From the NCBI GenBank assembly GCA_900637705.1, contig LR134390.1, positions 1,984,001 to 2,048,000 on the forward strand: a stretch of DNA of 64,000 bases, given 5' to 3'. This DNA is from Fusobacterium varium. GTDB lineage: Bacteria; Fusobacteriota; Fusobacteriia; Fusobacteriales; Fusobacteriaceae. Of the stretch, positions 18,636 through 26,855 are shown piece by piece. Within the stretch, counting starts at the first letter, position 1. Each line of letters begins with the position of its first letter. The notes beneath the pieces were generated by a model. The model made no database searches, was not told the DNA's origin, and saw only the letters and a program-made list of their open reading frames with translations. Made by a program: the position numbers and the translations under genes.

Positions 18636-19483
18636 ATTTTTTTCCCTACTTTATATCCCAGCCATCTAACTCCAATATCAAATGGTATATATAGTGATTC
18701 TTTTATTTTTCTTTTTTTAATTAACTCTTTTATCAAATACATCAATAACTTTTTCCCTTCATTCTCTGTCTTTGAAAAATCTATTTCTTTTTCAAATAAT
18801 TTTTCAAATTTTCCTATATCTCTATATCTTTTATAGGAATCTTTTAAAGATAATTGGTGTGAATGCCATATTTTACTTTTTGCTGTATAAATAAATGATT
18901 TTCCACTTTCTATTATTTTAGAAGCTAAATATACATCTTCACTTGTTGGAGTAAGAAAATCGTATCCTCCTAACTTAAAAAATTCTGTTTTTAGTATTGC
19001 TGAAGATGCATCACTGTAGAATATATTTTTTCTTCCATTAACCTTTTCATTTTATTTATTACAGATTCTATTTTCATCAGGGTAATTAAATCTTCTAATA
19101 ATTTTTTCTATTTCAGAATGTTCCTCATATGCTATTTGCTTTGAAAAAGAAGCAATAATATTTTCATTTAAAGGATTAACTAATTCTTTTAGCCAATTAT
19201 TATCATAGGGTAATATATCTTGTGTTATGAAAACTAATATATCTCCCTCAGCTATTAATGCTCCTTCGTGTCTTGTTTTGGCATGATTAAACTTTTTAAC
19301 CTCTAAAACTTTATCAAATAGCTCTTTTGAGATTTCTAAACTTTTATCTTTTGAAAAACTTACCAATGCTATTAACTCAATAGAAAAATTACCTTTTTGC
19401 TCTTTGAGTTTTTCCACTAATTTTTTTATATAAATTTCTCCATTATATATGGGAACAATTATTGAAATTTTCTTATTTTTCAT
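18632..19483 (-). CDS. GT2-family glycosyltransferase with one in-frame stop
   Basis: 'KISIIVPIYNGEIYIKKLV' (about residues 4-22) opens a GT-A family 2 domain, with 'IAEGDILVFITQDILPYDNNW' as the DxD-like region. ATG 19481-19483 is preceded by AGGGGG and overlaps the upstream stop (TAATG). After about residue 143 a TAA codon at 19052-19054 interrupts the frame, but the same frame continues with 'DASSAILKTEFFKLGGYDF', 'WHSHQLSLKDSY' and 'FDIGVRWLGYKVGKKI', resembling rhamnosyltransferases, to TGA 18632-18634. Unlike neighbouring breaks this is a nonsense codon, not a net frameshift, although compensating indels cannot be excluded. Confidence 0.72.
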
Positions 19484-20844
19484 TAATATGCCCCCTTTTT
19501 CCCAATAACATTCTTTATTGTTTTTATTGTTATTATTATATCCAACCATAATGACCAATTTCTTATATAGTAGAGATCCAATGCTATTCTCTCATCATAA
19601 TTTTCTACATCTGACCTTCCATTTGCCTGCCACATTCCTGTTATTCCTGGTTTTACCATAAATATCTTTCTACTATTTTCTTCACCATAGTACATATCTA
19701 CTTCTTTTTGTACTACTGGTCTTGGTCCAACAAATGACATTTCTCCTTTTATTACATTAATAAATTGGGGAAATTCATCTAATGATGTCTTTCTTAAAAA
19801 TTTTCCTACTTCTGTTATTCTTGGGTCATCTTTAAGTTTAAAATTCTTATAAAATTCTTCTCTGAGTTTTTCATCTTTTGATAACATCTCTTCCAGTCTC
19901 TTCTCTGCATCAGCATACATAGTTCTAAACTTATACATTTTAAAAGTTTTTAGGCACTGGCCTATTCTTGTATGAAGAAACATTGCTTTTCCTCCATCTT
20001 TTTTTATCTTTGGTGCATATATAAGGTAAAGTATGGAAAGGACTAGACACCCTATTATTCCAGTAACTAAATCAAAGCTTCTTTTAAGAAATTTGTTTGT
20101 TCTTCTATTCATTCCATTGTATGAAGATACAAGCATTATTCCATCATAATCCTCTATACTTGAATTAAAAGTATATGTTCCATTTAATTCTGGTGTAAAT
20201 TTTATCTTATTTACTTTTCCATCCAGCCTATTAATTATTTCTGCCATCTGCTTATTATCTGCCAATGGTAGTGCTATTATCACTTCATTTATTTGATTCT
20301 CTTCTATTACTTTTTCTATATCACAGCAGTTTCCAAGTATTTTATTCTTTTCTATCTGTATATTTTGATTAACTCCTTCCAAAGAATTAGCGCTTATATA
20401 TCCTAGTAAGTTGTACATTGTAAAATCATTCTCTTTAATTACATGAGTTAGTTCTTTGGCTGTATTTCCAACTCCTATAATGAGAAGTCTTTTTTCTAGT
20501 GATTTTCTAAATATATTCCTTATGATTTTTATTATGATTAAATTAAAGAAGGTAAATGTTATTCCTACTATCAAATGAACTAGGATATATTTACTTCCCC
20601 AGAATGCTGCATCATTTATCAACATAATTATGAGGTATTCTGTATGTACAAAGAGTTGTTTTTTCAGTTCCTCCCATATGAGTATAGTTTTAAAGGAATA
20701 CATATTTTTAGTAAGATTTAATGCAAGATAGATGAAGAAAGTATTATACATAATTCTGTCTGGTACGTTAAATATTTTATTTATTAAAAAATAGAATAAA
20801 AACTGTAATACTATCATTAAAACTTTTGAACTTTGCCTTTTCAC
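19483..20844 (-). CDS. undecaprenyl-phosphate sugar phosphotransferase (WbaP/WcaJ type)
   Basis: 453 residues: four N-terminal membrane segments, a nucleotide-binding-like middle domain ('LLIIGVGNTAKELTHVIKEN'), one more membrane segment (about 258-278), and a C-terminal bacterial sugar transferase domain with 'FKMYKFRTMYADAEKR', 'RKTSLDEFPQFINVIKGEMS', 'FVGPRP' and 'VKPGITGMWQANGRSD'. Such enzymes transfer the first sugar-1-phosphate to undecaprenyl phosphate and so start repeat-unit synthesis. The start codon is GTG at 20842-20844 behind AGGGGAAA. It is the first gene of the polysaccharide operon, downstream of the candidate invertible promoter. Confidence 0.93.
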   Translation of the reverse strand: MKRQSSKVLMIVLQFLFYFLINKIFNVPDRIMYNTFFIYLALNLTKNMYSFKTILIWEELKKQLFVHTEYLIIMLINDAAFWGSKYILVHLIVGITFTFFNLIIIKIIRNIFRKSLEKRLLIIGVGNTAKELTHVIKENDFTMYNLLGYISANSLEGVNQNIQIEKNKILGNCCDIEKVIEENQINEVIIALPLADNKQMAEIINRLDGKVNKIKFTPELNGTYTFNSSIEDYDGIMLVSSYNGMNRRTNKFLKRSFDLVTGIIGCLVLSILYLIYAPKIKKDGGKAMFLHTRIGQCLKTFKMYKFRTMYADAEKRLEEMLSKDEKLREEFYKNFKLKDDPRITEVGKFLRKTSLDEFPQFINVIKGEMSFVGPRPVVQKEVDMYYGEENSRKIFMVKPGITGMWQANGRSDVENYDERIALDLYYIRNWSLWLDIIITIKTIKNVIGKKGAY

Positions 20845-21138
20845 TTTCCCCTAGCTCCTTGACTTTTATTTTAAGATGTTTATTTTTCTTTTTTTATTCC
20901 AAAAATATAATTTATTTTTCTAAATTTTATATTTTTTATATATTTTGTAATATTTTTTATCCAAAACTTATATTTAGTAATAATATTTAAAAACAATTGA
21001 ATTTAAACGATATTTTATCTCAAATATTCATTTTCCTTCTATGTATTTTCCAAATTTTAATTTTTATATTTTTCTAACTTTCAAAATTTAATGGTAATTT
21101 TAAAATTTTGTAAAAATAAGCACTTTCATAAAATTGGG
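20845..21138 (-). other. leader region between inverted repeat and polysaccharide operon
   Basis: About 290 extremely A/T-rich bases without an open frame. I found no convincing minus-strand -35/-10 pair here, so transcription of the polysaccharide operon probably has to enter from the inverted-repeat segment or beyond. No ops/JUMPstart-like element was seen. Confidence 0.5.
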
Positions 21139-21364
21139 AAAAGTTCGCATTATTACAATAAAGAGAACTTTTTTGCCACCAAATCTCAGTAAAATCGTTC
21201 TAACATTTCTTAAAAATGTCAAATTATACCCTTTTTTGGTATTGACATTCTTCCGTTTTAGTAGTATCATTTTTCTATACTTATCTATAATTCTAAAAAG
21301 TTTTAGCTTGGAAAATATAAAAAATATTTTCACAGGGCGCCTTATTGTAATAATGCGAACTTTT
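21139..21364. repeat. candidate invertible promoter element (23-bp inverted repeats)
   Basis: The left arm 21139-21161 begins AAAAGTTCGCATTATT and ends ACAATAA; the right arm 21342-21364 is its exact reverse complement over all 23 bases. They enclose 180 bases that hold a promoter. This architecture matches invertible promoter segments that switch capsule loci in gut bacteria such as Bacteroides fragilis. As sequenced, the strong internal promoter points to the right, away from the polysaccharide operon. No recombinase gene is encoded next to it, so an invertase would have to act in trans. Inversion itself is inferred. Confidence 0.75.
21242..21270 (+). promoter_or_regulatory. sigma70-type promoter inside the inverted-repeat segment
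   Basis: TTGACA at 21242-21247, a 17-base spacer, and TATCAT at 21265-21270. It reads rightwards, towards the convergent proA end where no plus-strand gene follows. After inversion it would read leftwards into the sugar-phosphate transferase gene with a leader of roughly 390 bases. On the opposite strand the only candidate inside the segment (TTGACA at 21222-21217 with AACGAT) is much weaker. Confidence 0.7.
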
Positions 21365-21781
21365 ATACCTCCTAACCTCCTATTTTTTAAGAAGTCATTT
21401 TTTGGCCCCTTTATTTTTAGGGTTTTCCTATTTTTCTACCTTTCCTATATTTCCAGTCTTTGTTCATTGCAAATATTTCTTTTTCATATATATCTTCATA
21501 CTTTTTTTGTATTTTTATTTTTTTAATTTTCTAATTTTTTACTTATATTTTTCATTTTTCACAATATATTATTTTTTTATTCATACAGTTATTTTTCATA
21601 TATTTATTCCTCATTCTTCTCTACCATTACATTTCCCTTTCATAGTTGAAATACGATTATTTTTATAATGTTTATTCTTAGTTTTTATCTCATTAAAAAA
21701 ACTATATATTTTTCTTTATACTCAAGAAAATTATATTAATATTAAAAACTTTATATACTATTAAAATTTATTTTTAGGTAC
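21365..21781. other. A/T-rich intergenic region
   Basis: About 420 bases between the inverted repeat and the proA terminator. Open frames here are low-complexity F/L/Y/S-rich translations of T-rich sequence and not credible genes. I see no RNA gene or repeat in it. Confidence 0.5.
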
Positions 21782-21814
21782 AAAAAAAAGGAACCCTAAT
21801 TATTTAAGGTTCCT
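21782..21814 (-). terminator. terminator after proBA
   Basis: On the minus strand AGGAACC, a short loop, GGTTCC and then a run of eight T residues: a textbook intrinsic terminator just after the proA stop. Confidence 0.92.
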
Positions 21815-21832
21815 CATCATATTTATCTTATT

Positions 21833-23077
21833 CTATTTTCTAACTTGTCCATTACCAAATATTACATACTTAGTAGTAGTCAATTCCTTCAGCCCCATTG
21901 GCCCTCTTGCATGAAGTTTTTGAGTACTGATACCTATCTCAGCACCAAAACCAAACTGTCCTCCATCTGTAAATCTTGTAGAAGCATTTACATATACAGC
22001 TGCTGCATCTATTTCATTTAAAAATCTTTGAGCATTTGAATAATCCTCTGTTATTATAGACTCAGAATGTTTAGTTCCATATTTTCCTATATGTTCTATT
22101 ACCTCATCTAAAGTTTTTACAGTTTTTACAGCAAGTATATAGTCTTCATATTCTGTAGCCCAATCCTCTTCTGTTGCTTCTTTAGATTCAAGAATATATT
22201 TATTTACTGTTTCATCTCCTCTTATCTCTACATTTCTATCAAGCAGCTCTTTTCCCATTACAGGAAGCAATTCTGCTGCTATATCTTCATGTACAAGTAT
22301 AGTTTCTACTGCGTTACAGACTCCAGGTCTTTGAGTTTTAGCATTAATTATTATATCTACAGCTTTTTTCAAATCTCCACTCTTATCCACATATATATGA
22401 CAGTTTCCTATTCCTGTCTGAATACATGGAATAGTACTATTATTGATAACTGTATTGATCAGTCTAGCACTTCCTCTAGGAATAAGTACATCTATATATT
22501 CATTAGCCTTCATAAGTTCTGCTGCTTTTTCATGGCTTGTGTCTTCTAAAATTTGTACTGTATCTTCTGAAAGTCCAGCTTCCCTTAACACTCCTTTAAA
22601 TACACTCACAATAGCTATATTTGTTTTTATTGCTTCCTTTCCACCTCTTAAAATAACGGCATTTCCACTTTTTAAGCAAAGTCCAAAAGCATCTGCTGCA
22701 ACATTAGGACGTGATTCAAATATTATAGCTACCACTCCTAAAGGAACTCTTTTCTGCTGAATTATCAAACCATTTGGAAGTGTTTTTCCATATACGTATT
22801 CACCAACTGGGTCATTGAGCATAGCTATTTCTCTCAATCCTGTTGCCATATCTTCTATTCTCTTCTCTGTTAATGTAAGTCTATCTATAAAGGATTGTTT
22901 TACTCCGTTCTTTAAAGCATTTTTTACATCTTCTTTATTTATTTCAATTATTCTTTCTTTATTTCTTATTAAAGCATCAGCTGATTTTTGAAGTATATCA
23001 TTTTTTACTCCAGTAGGAAGCTGAGCTGTCTTTATAGAAGCTTTTTTAGCAGCTTCTCCTATTTTTGATATTTCCAT
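21833..23077 (-). CDS. proA: gamma-glutamyl phosphate reductase
   Basis: About 414 residues from the ATG at 23075-23077, chosen because GGAGGAG lies just upstream and the ATG overlaps the proB stop (TAATG). An upstream in-frame extension of eight residues is less likely. Aldehyde-dehydrogenase fold with 'VIFESRPNVAADAFGLCLKSG' (given in part), 'LIPRGSARLI' and 'PGVCNAVET', the latter holding the catalytic Cys. It reduces gamma-glutamyl phosphate to glutamate semialdehyde in proline synthesis. Confidence 0.96.
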   Translation of the reverse strand: MEISKIGEAAKKASIKTAQLPTGVKNDILQKSADALIRNKERIIEINKEDVKNALKNGVKQSFIDRLTLTEKRIEDMATGLREIAMLNDPVGEYVYGKTLPNGLIIQQKRVPLGVVAIIFESRPNVAADAFGLCLKSGNAVILRGGKEAIKTNIAIVSVFKGVLREAGLSEDTVQILEDTSHEKAAELMKANEYIDVLIPRGSARLINTVINNSTIPCIQTGIGNCHIYVDKSGDLKKAVDIIINAKTQRPGVCNAVETILVHEDIAAELLPVMGKELLDRNVEIRGDETVNKYILESKEATEEDWATEYEDYILAVKTVKTLDEVIEHIGKYGTKHSESIITEDYSNAQRFLNEIDAAAVYVNASTRFTDGGQFGFGAEIGISTQKLHARGPMGLKELTTTKYVIFGNGQVRK

Positions 23078-23892
23078 TATATCTCCTCCAAAGCTACGCA
23101 ATCAAAAACTGTTCCCACATCTTCCCCTGATATTAATCTCTCTATTAGTAAAGGGTTAGAACCATCTAATATAGCCATCACTACTCCATTATCACAACAT
23201 TCTCTTGCTGCCAGAAGTTTTGTTTCCATTCCTCCAACACTGAATTCGCTTCCCTTTTCTCCACCCATTTTCATTATTTCATCAGTAACTTTTTCTACAT
23301 ATGCTATTCTTTGAGCATCAGGATTAGTTTTAGGGTTAGAATTATACAATGCATCTATATCTGTAAGTATAATCAAAAGGTCAGCCTTCAACAGAGAAGC
23401 TACACTTGCAGAAAGTCTGTCATTATCACTGAATTCTATTTCAAATGTAGATATAGTATCATTTGCATTAACTATTGGGATAACTCCATATTCTAACAAT
23501 GTTTCAAATGTATTGTTAGTATTAGTTTTTCTTTCTCCCTCTTTAAAATCATCTTTTGTCAAAAGTATTTGAGCTGTTTTCTGGCTGTACTCACCAAAAA
23601 AGTTTTGATATATATGCATAAGTTCAGCCTGTCCTACTGCCGCTGCTGCTTGTTTTTCTCTAGTTTCCTTAGGTCTTGTTTTAAAATCAAGCTTTTTAGA
23701 TCCTACTCCTATAGCTCCTGATGTTACAAGGACTACATCTCTTCCTTGATTTCTTAAGTCACTAAGTCCCCATGCAAGCTTATTTAAAAGGCTTAGATTA
23801 AGATTCCCATTTGCATAAGTCAATGTAGATGTTCCAACTTTAATTACTATCCTTTTAGCATTTTTTACTCTTTCTTTTATATCTCTATTCAT
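23077..23892 (-). CDS. proB: glutamate 5-kinase
   Basis: About 271 residues from the preferred ATG 23890-23892 ('MNRDIKERVKNAKRIVIKVG'); a GTG four codons earlier sits too close to the AGAGGGG ribosome-binding site. The amino-acid kinase fold shows 'IVIKVGTSTLT', 'VTSGAIGVGSKKL', 'NANDTIS' and 'DNDRLSASVASLLKADLLIILTD' (in part). The length shows that it lacks the C-terminal PUA domain present in E. coli ProB, as in several anaerobes. It phosphorylates glutamate in the first step of proline synthesis, coupled to proA. Confidence 0.95.
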   Translation of the reverse strand: MNRDIKERVKNAKRIVIKVGTSTLTYANGNLNLSLLNKLAWGLSDLRNQGRDVVLVTSGAIGVGSKKLDFKTRPKETREKQAAAAVGQAELMHIYQNFFGEYSQKTAQILLTKDDFKEGERKTNTNNTFETLLEYGVIPIVNANDTISTFEIEFSDNDRLSASVASLLKADLLIILTDIDALYNSNPKTNPDAQRIAYVEKVTDEIMKMGGEKGSEFSVGGMETKLLAARECCDNGVVMAILDGSNPLLIERLISGEDVGTVFDCVALEEI

Positions 23893-24085
23893 TTCAGCTG
23901 TCACCCCTCTTTAACATTTCATTTAATGATACTATTATACTAAATATTTGTAGATTTTGCACATTTATTTTTATTTTTCTACTTAAGCAATAAAATATTT
24001 TTTAAATTCAAAAAATAAAAAAAGCAACTCAAAAGCAAAAGTAAATCTAACCTAGCTTTTAGTTACTCAGATATTATTAAAAAAA

Positions 24086-24171
24086 TGGTGCAGAAGAAGA
24101 GATTTGAACTCTCACGGGGGCACCCCCACTGCCGTCTGAAGACAGCGCGTCTACCATTCCGCCACTTCTGC
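24086..24171 (-). tRNA. tRNA-Leu (CAG)
   Basis: 86 bases including the encoded CCA end. The acceptor stem GCAGAAG pairs with CTTCTGC; the D region reads TGGCGGAATGGTAGACGC; the anticodon stem CTGTC/GGCAG encloses the loop TTCAGAC with anticodon CAG; a long variable arm (TGGGGGTGCCCCCGT) marks it as a class II tRNA; the T loop is GTTCAAATC. All of this fits leucine tRNA. Confidence 0.97.
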
Positions 24172-24283
24172 ATAACTACTGGTAGTATATACCCATTAAT
24201 ATAAAAATTCAAGTATTTTTTCTAAATATTTAAAAGAGAGTAAGGCTGTATTTCTAACAGCTCAAACAAAAATTCTGAAAAGA

Positions 24284-24340
24284 AAAAGGAGTTGTTCAAA
24301 TAAATGATTAAAAATCATCAATTTACAACAACCCCACTAC
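24284..24340 (-). terminator. terminator after hpf
   Basis: On the minus strand GGTTGTTG...GATGATTTTTAATCAT...GAACAACTCC folds into a long stem, followed by TTTTTCTTTT. The GTTGTTGTAAATTGATG portion recurs in the terminator after yaaA near 46.55 kb. Confidence 0.75.
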
Positions 24341-24354
24341 AAACAATTATTTAC

Positions 24355-24906
24355 CTATTTTTTAATTGATGGTTCTACATGAGCATAATCTCCATCTTTT
24401 CTTTTATATACTATATTCATTTCTCCAGTTTCACAGTTAGTAAATGGATAGAATACTCTATTTAATAATTCAAGTTGAAGTATAGCTTCTTCTATATCCA
24501 TTGGTTTTGGAGGAAGATAAACTTTAACTACATTTACTGCTGCTTCTTTTTCAACTGTATTAGTTTCAGGATTATATTTTATTTTTTTAACTCCTGGAAC
24601 CTGTCCATAATTTATTGCTCTTTTTTCTTTGTGTTTTTTAAGTTGTGCTTCTATAATATCAGAAACTTGGTCAATAGCTGCATATAAGTCAGTATCTGTA
24701 CAAGAAGCTTTTAAAGTACTTCCACTGAGATATGCTAATACTTCAGCTGTATGACTGCTTCCAGTTTTAGTTCTCACTGCTGATAAGCTAACATCTAATT
24801 CTATGATACTATCGTGATACTTTTCAACCCTCCCTAGTTTAGTTTCCGCATACTTTTTGATTGCATCAGTTACAACTAATTGTTTTCCATGGATAGACAT
24901 TTTCAT
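24355..24906 (-). CDS. hpf: ribosome hibernation promoting factor, long form
   Basis: 183 residues. The N-terminal ~100 residues are the RaiA/HPF domain ('KYAETKLGRVEKYHDSIIELDV') and the C-terminal ~55 residues ('KPMDIEEAILQLELLNRVFYPFTNCETGE', shown in part as family knowledge) form the dimerisation tail of long HPF, which pairs 70S ribosomes into inactive 100S dimers. GGAAGTGG precedes the ATG. It is flanked by tRNA-Leu downstream and lolD upstream, and probably has its own promoter in the 100-base gap. Confidence 0.93.
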   Translation of the reverse strand: MKMSIHGKQLVVTDAIKKYAETKLGRVEKYHDSIIELDVSLSAVRTKTGSSHTAEVLAYLSGSTLKASCTDTDLYAAIDQVSDIIEAQLKKHKEKRAINYGQVPGVKKIKYNPETNTVEKEAAVNVVKVYLPPKPMDIEEAILQLELLNRVFYPFTNCETGEMNIVYKRKDGDYAHVEPSIKK

Positions 24907-24946
24907 AATACCACTTCCTTTTAAGTCCGCAAGTTCTCTTTGCTTT

Positions 24947-24960
24947 GTATAATATTATAC
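24947..24960. promoter_or_regulatory. 14-bp palindrome upstream of hpf
   Basis: GTATAATATTATAC is a perfect palindrome 41 bases upstream of the hpf ATG and contains TATAAT on both strands. It could be the -10 region, an operator or both; there is no further evidence. Confidence 0.35.
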
Positions 24961-25010
24961 TTCCTTTTTAACAGATTTCCTCTTTTTGTATAAAAATTTT
25001 AAAAAATTTT

Positions 25011-25699
25011 TTAATCATCTGTTAAATGCAGAATACCTTTTTTAAGATAGAGTTTTTTATCAGATATTTTTGCTAAATCTTTTGAATGTGTAACCACTAT
25101 TATGGTCTGCTTCCTATTTTTATTAATATCTCTCAGTATATCAAAAATTGTTTCACTTGTTTCTTCGTCCAGATTCCCTGTAGGTTCGTCAGCTAGAAGT
25201 ATCTTAGGGGAATTAATAAGAGCTCTGGCTATTGCCACCCTTTGCTTTTCCCCTCCAGATAGTTGAGATGGTTTGTGTTTTACCCTGTCTTTTAGCCCCA
25301 CTGCCTCTAATATTTCCATGGCTCTTTTTCCACTTCTTTTCTATTTTTAAAATCATTCACCAAAGCTGGAAGCATTACATTTTCCAAGGCAGTAAATTCT
25401 GGCAGAAGATAGTGAAATTGAAATACAAATCCCAGCATACCATTTTTTAATATATCTTTTTTTTCTTCAGAAAGTTTTTCTACTTCCTGTCCACCAATAT
25501 ATATTTTCCCACCATCTATTTTATCCAACAGACCAATTATATTTAAAAGAGTGGACTTCCCTGATCCTGACCTTCCAAGTATCGAGATAAATTCTCCCTC
25601 TTCCACTGTTAAACTTAGATTTCTTATAATATGAAGTTTATCTATATTCCCACTATAATATTTTTCTATATTTTCTAATTTCAATATCTCTCTACTCAT
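25011..25699 (-). CDS. ABC transporter ATPase, LolD type (frame interrupted once)
   Basis: The first frame carries Walker A '[19 protein letters not shown]' and the Q-loop '[19 protein letters not shown]'. It is broken at the T5 run 25325-25329; one additional base joins it to the rest with the ABC signature '[15 protein letters not shown]', Walker B '[13 protein letters not shown]' and the switch 'IIVVTHS'. The restored 229 residues match LolD/MacB-type ATPases. It overlaps the permease gene by eight bases. The pair likely extracts lipoproteins from the inner membrane or drives a related MacB-like export. Confidence 0.85.
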
Positions 25700-26854
25700 G
25701 TCTTAATGCCTCCACAGTTTCCATTCTAGCTGCTCTGTATGCTGGAAAGACACTTGATACAAAAATTATTCCAATATTAGCCCCGATTATTACTCCTATT
25801 TCCTTAATTGATATCTCAACAGGTATCTTTGTCAGGTAATATATAGAAGTTATAAAAGCTAACGTATAATTTTTTATATACCACAAGAAGCATAGAGCGA
25901 TAACTGTTCCTATTATTATCCCTGCTATTCCCAAAAGCATTCCCTGAATAAGGAAAATTTTCATTATGCTTTTTCTGGAAAATCCCATTGATCTCATTAT
26001 ACCAATATCTTTTATCTTTTCTCTAACCAGCATATTCAAAGTAACCCATACTACAAATCCTGCTATTATTACTATTAAAGAAAATACCATTATCATAACA
26101 GTCTTTTCCAGTGATAAGGCAGAAAGGAGATTTCTATTGAGATCTCCCCATGTTCTTGAAAATATTTTTGTTTCAGTCATTATTTTATCAGCAATTTCTG
26201 GAGCTTTGTATGGATCATTTAATGTTACATCTATTTTATTTACAGTATCACCACTGTATACAAGATATTGAGCAGCCTTCAATGGAAGTATTATCATATT
26301 TATATCATAGTCATAATACCCACTCTGAAAGACTCCCTCTATTTTAAATTTTATCTCTTTATTTTCTGATGAGATTATTGTTACTTCATCTCCAAGAGAA
26401 GCTCCAATATTTTTAAATAATTCTTTTCCTATGAGGATTCCATTCATTTTATCAGGTGAAATGCTTCCTTCTACAATCTTTTTATCTAGATTCATAGCTT
26501 TTTAGCACTTTCTAAATCAAAGCCTTCTATCTTTACTCCTGATATATATCCTCCATATATTCCATTATATTTGAAGATACCCTGAGTTTCTATACTGGGA
26601 ACAGCTCCCTTTACTCCAGGAATTTTTTCTATTCTTTCTTTTAAATCATTATAATCTGATAACTTATCTCCATTCTCTACCAGTACATGACTTGTCATGG
26701 AAAGAATGCTGCTTATCATATTTTTATCCAATCCATTGGCTATTCCAATAGAAACTATTAAAACTATTACTCCAATTGCTATTCCTAAAGTCGAGATAAG
26801 ACTCTGTCTTTTTCTCTCAAATATATGTTTCTTCGCTATAAAAAACTCTACCAT
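25692..26854 (-). CDS. LolC/LolE-type ABC permease (frame interrupted once)
   Basis: Restored length about 387 residues with four membrane segments: one near the N-terminus ('[19 protein letters not shown]') and three in the C-terminal FtsX domain ('[18 protein letters not shown]' and later), with a periplasmic domain between. The break is at the T5 run 26499-26503, where one more base turns '..ESAKKL' into '..[14 protein letters not shown]'. It begins two bases after pbpC ends. LolCDE moves lipoproteins to the outer membrane; a single permease gene suggests a homodimer. Confidence 0.83.
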
Positions 26855-26855
26855 T

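Noticed and set aside
9759-19483. Phase variation by slipped-strand homopolymers in each glycosyltransferase gene.
   Set aside because: The same one-sided losses occur in lolD, lolC, pduO, pduN and other genes with no reason to phase-vary, and most runs are short (4-7).
21134-21668. Overlapping plus-strand open frames of 88-130 residues and a 77-residue minus-strand frame (21100-21333).
   Set aside because: They are F/L/Y/S-rich or low-complexity translations of T-rich DNA, lack ribosome sites and run through the inverted-repeat element.
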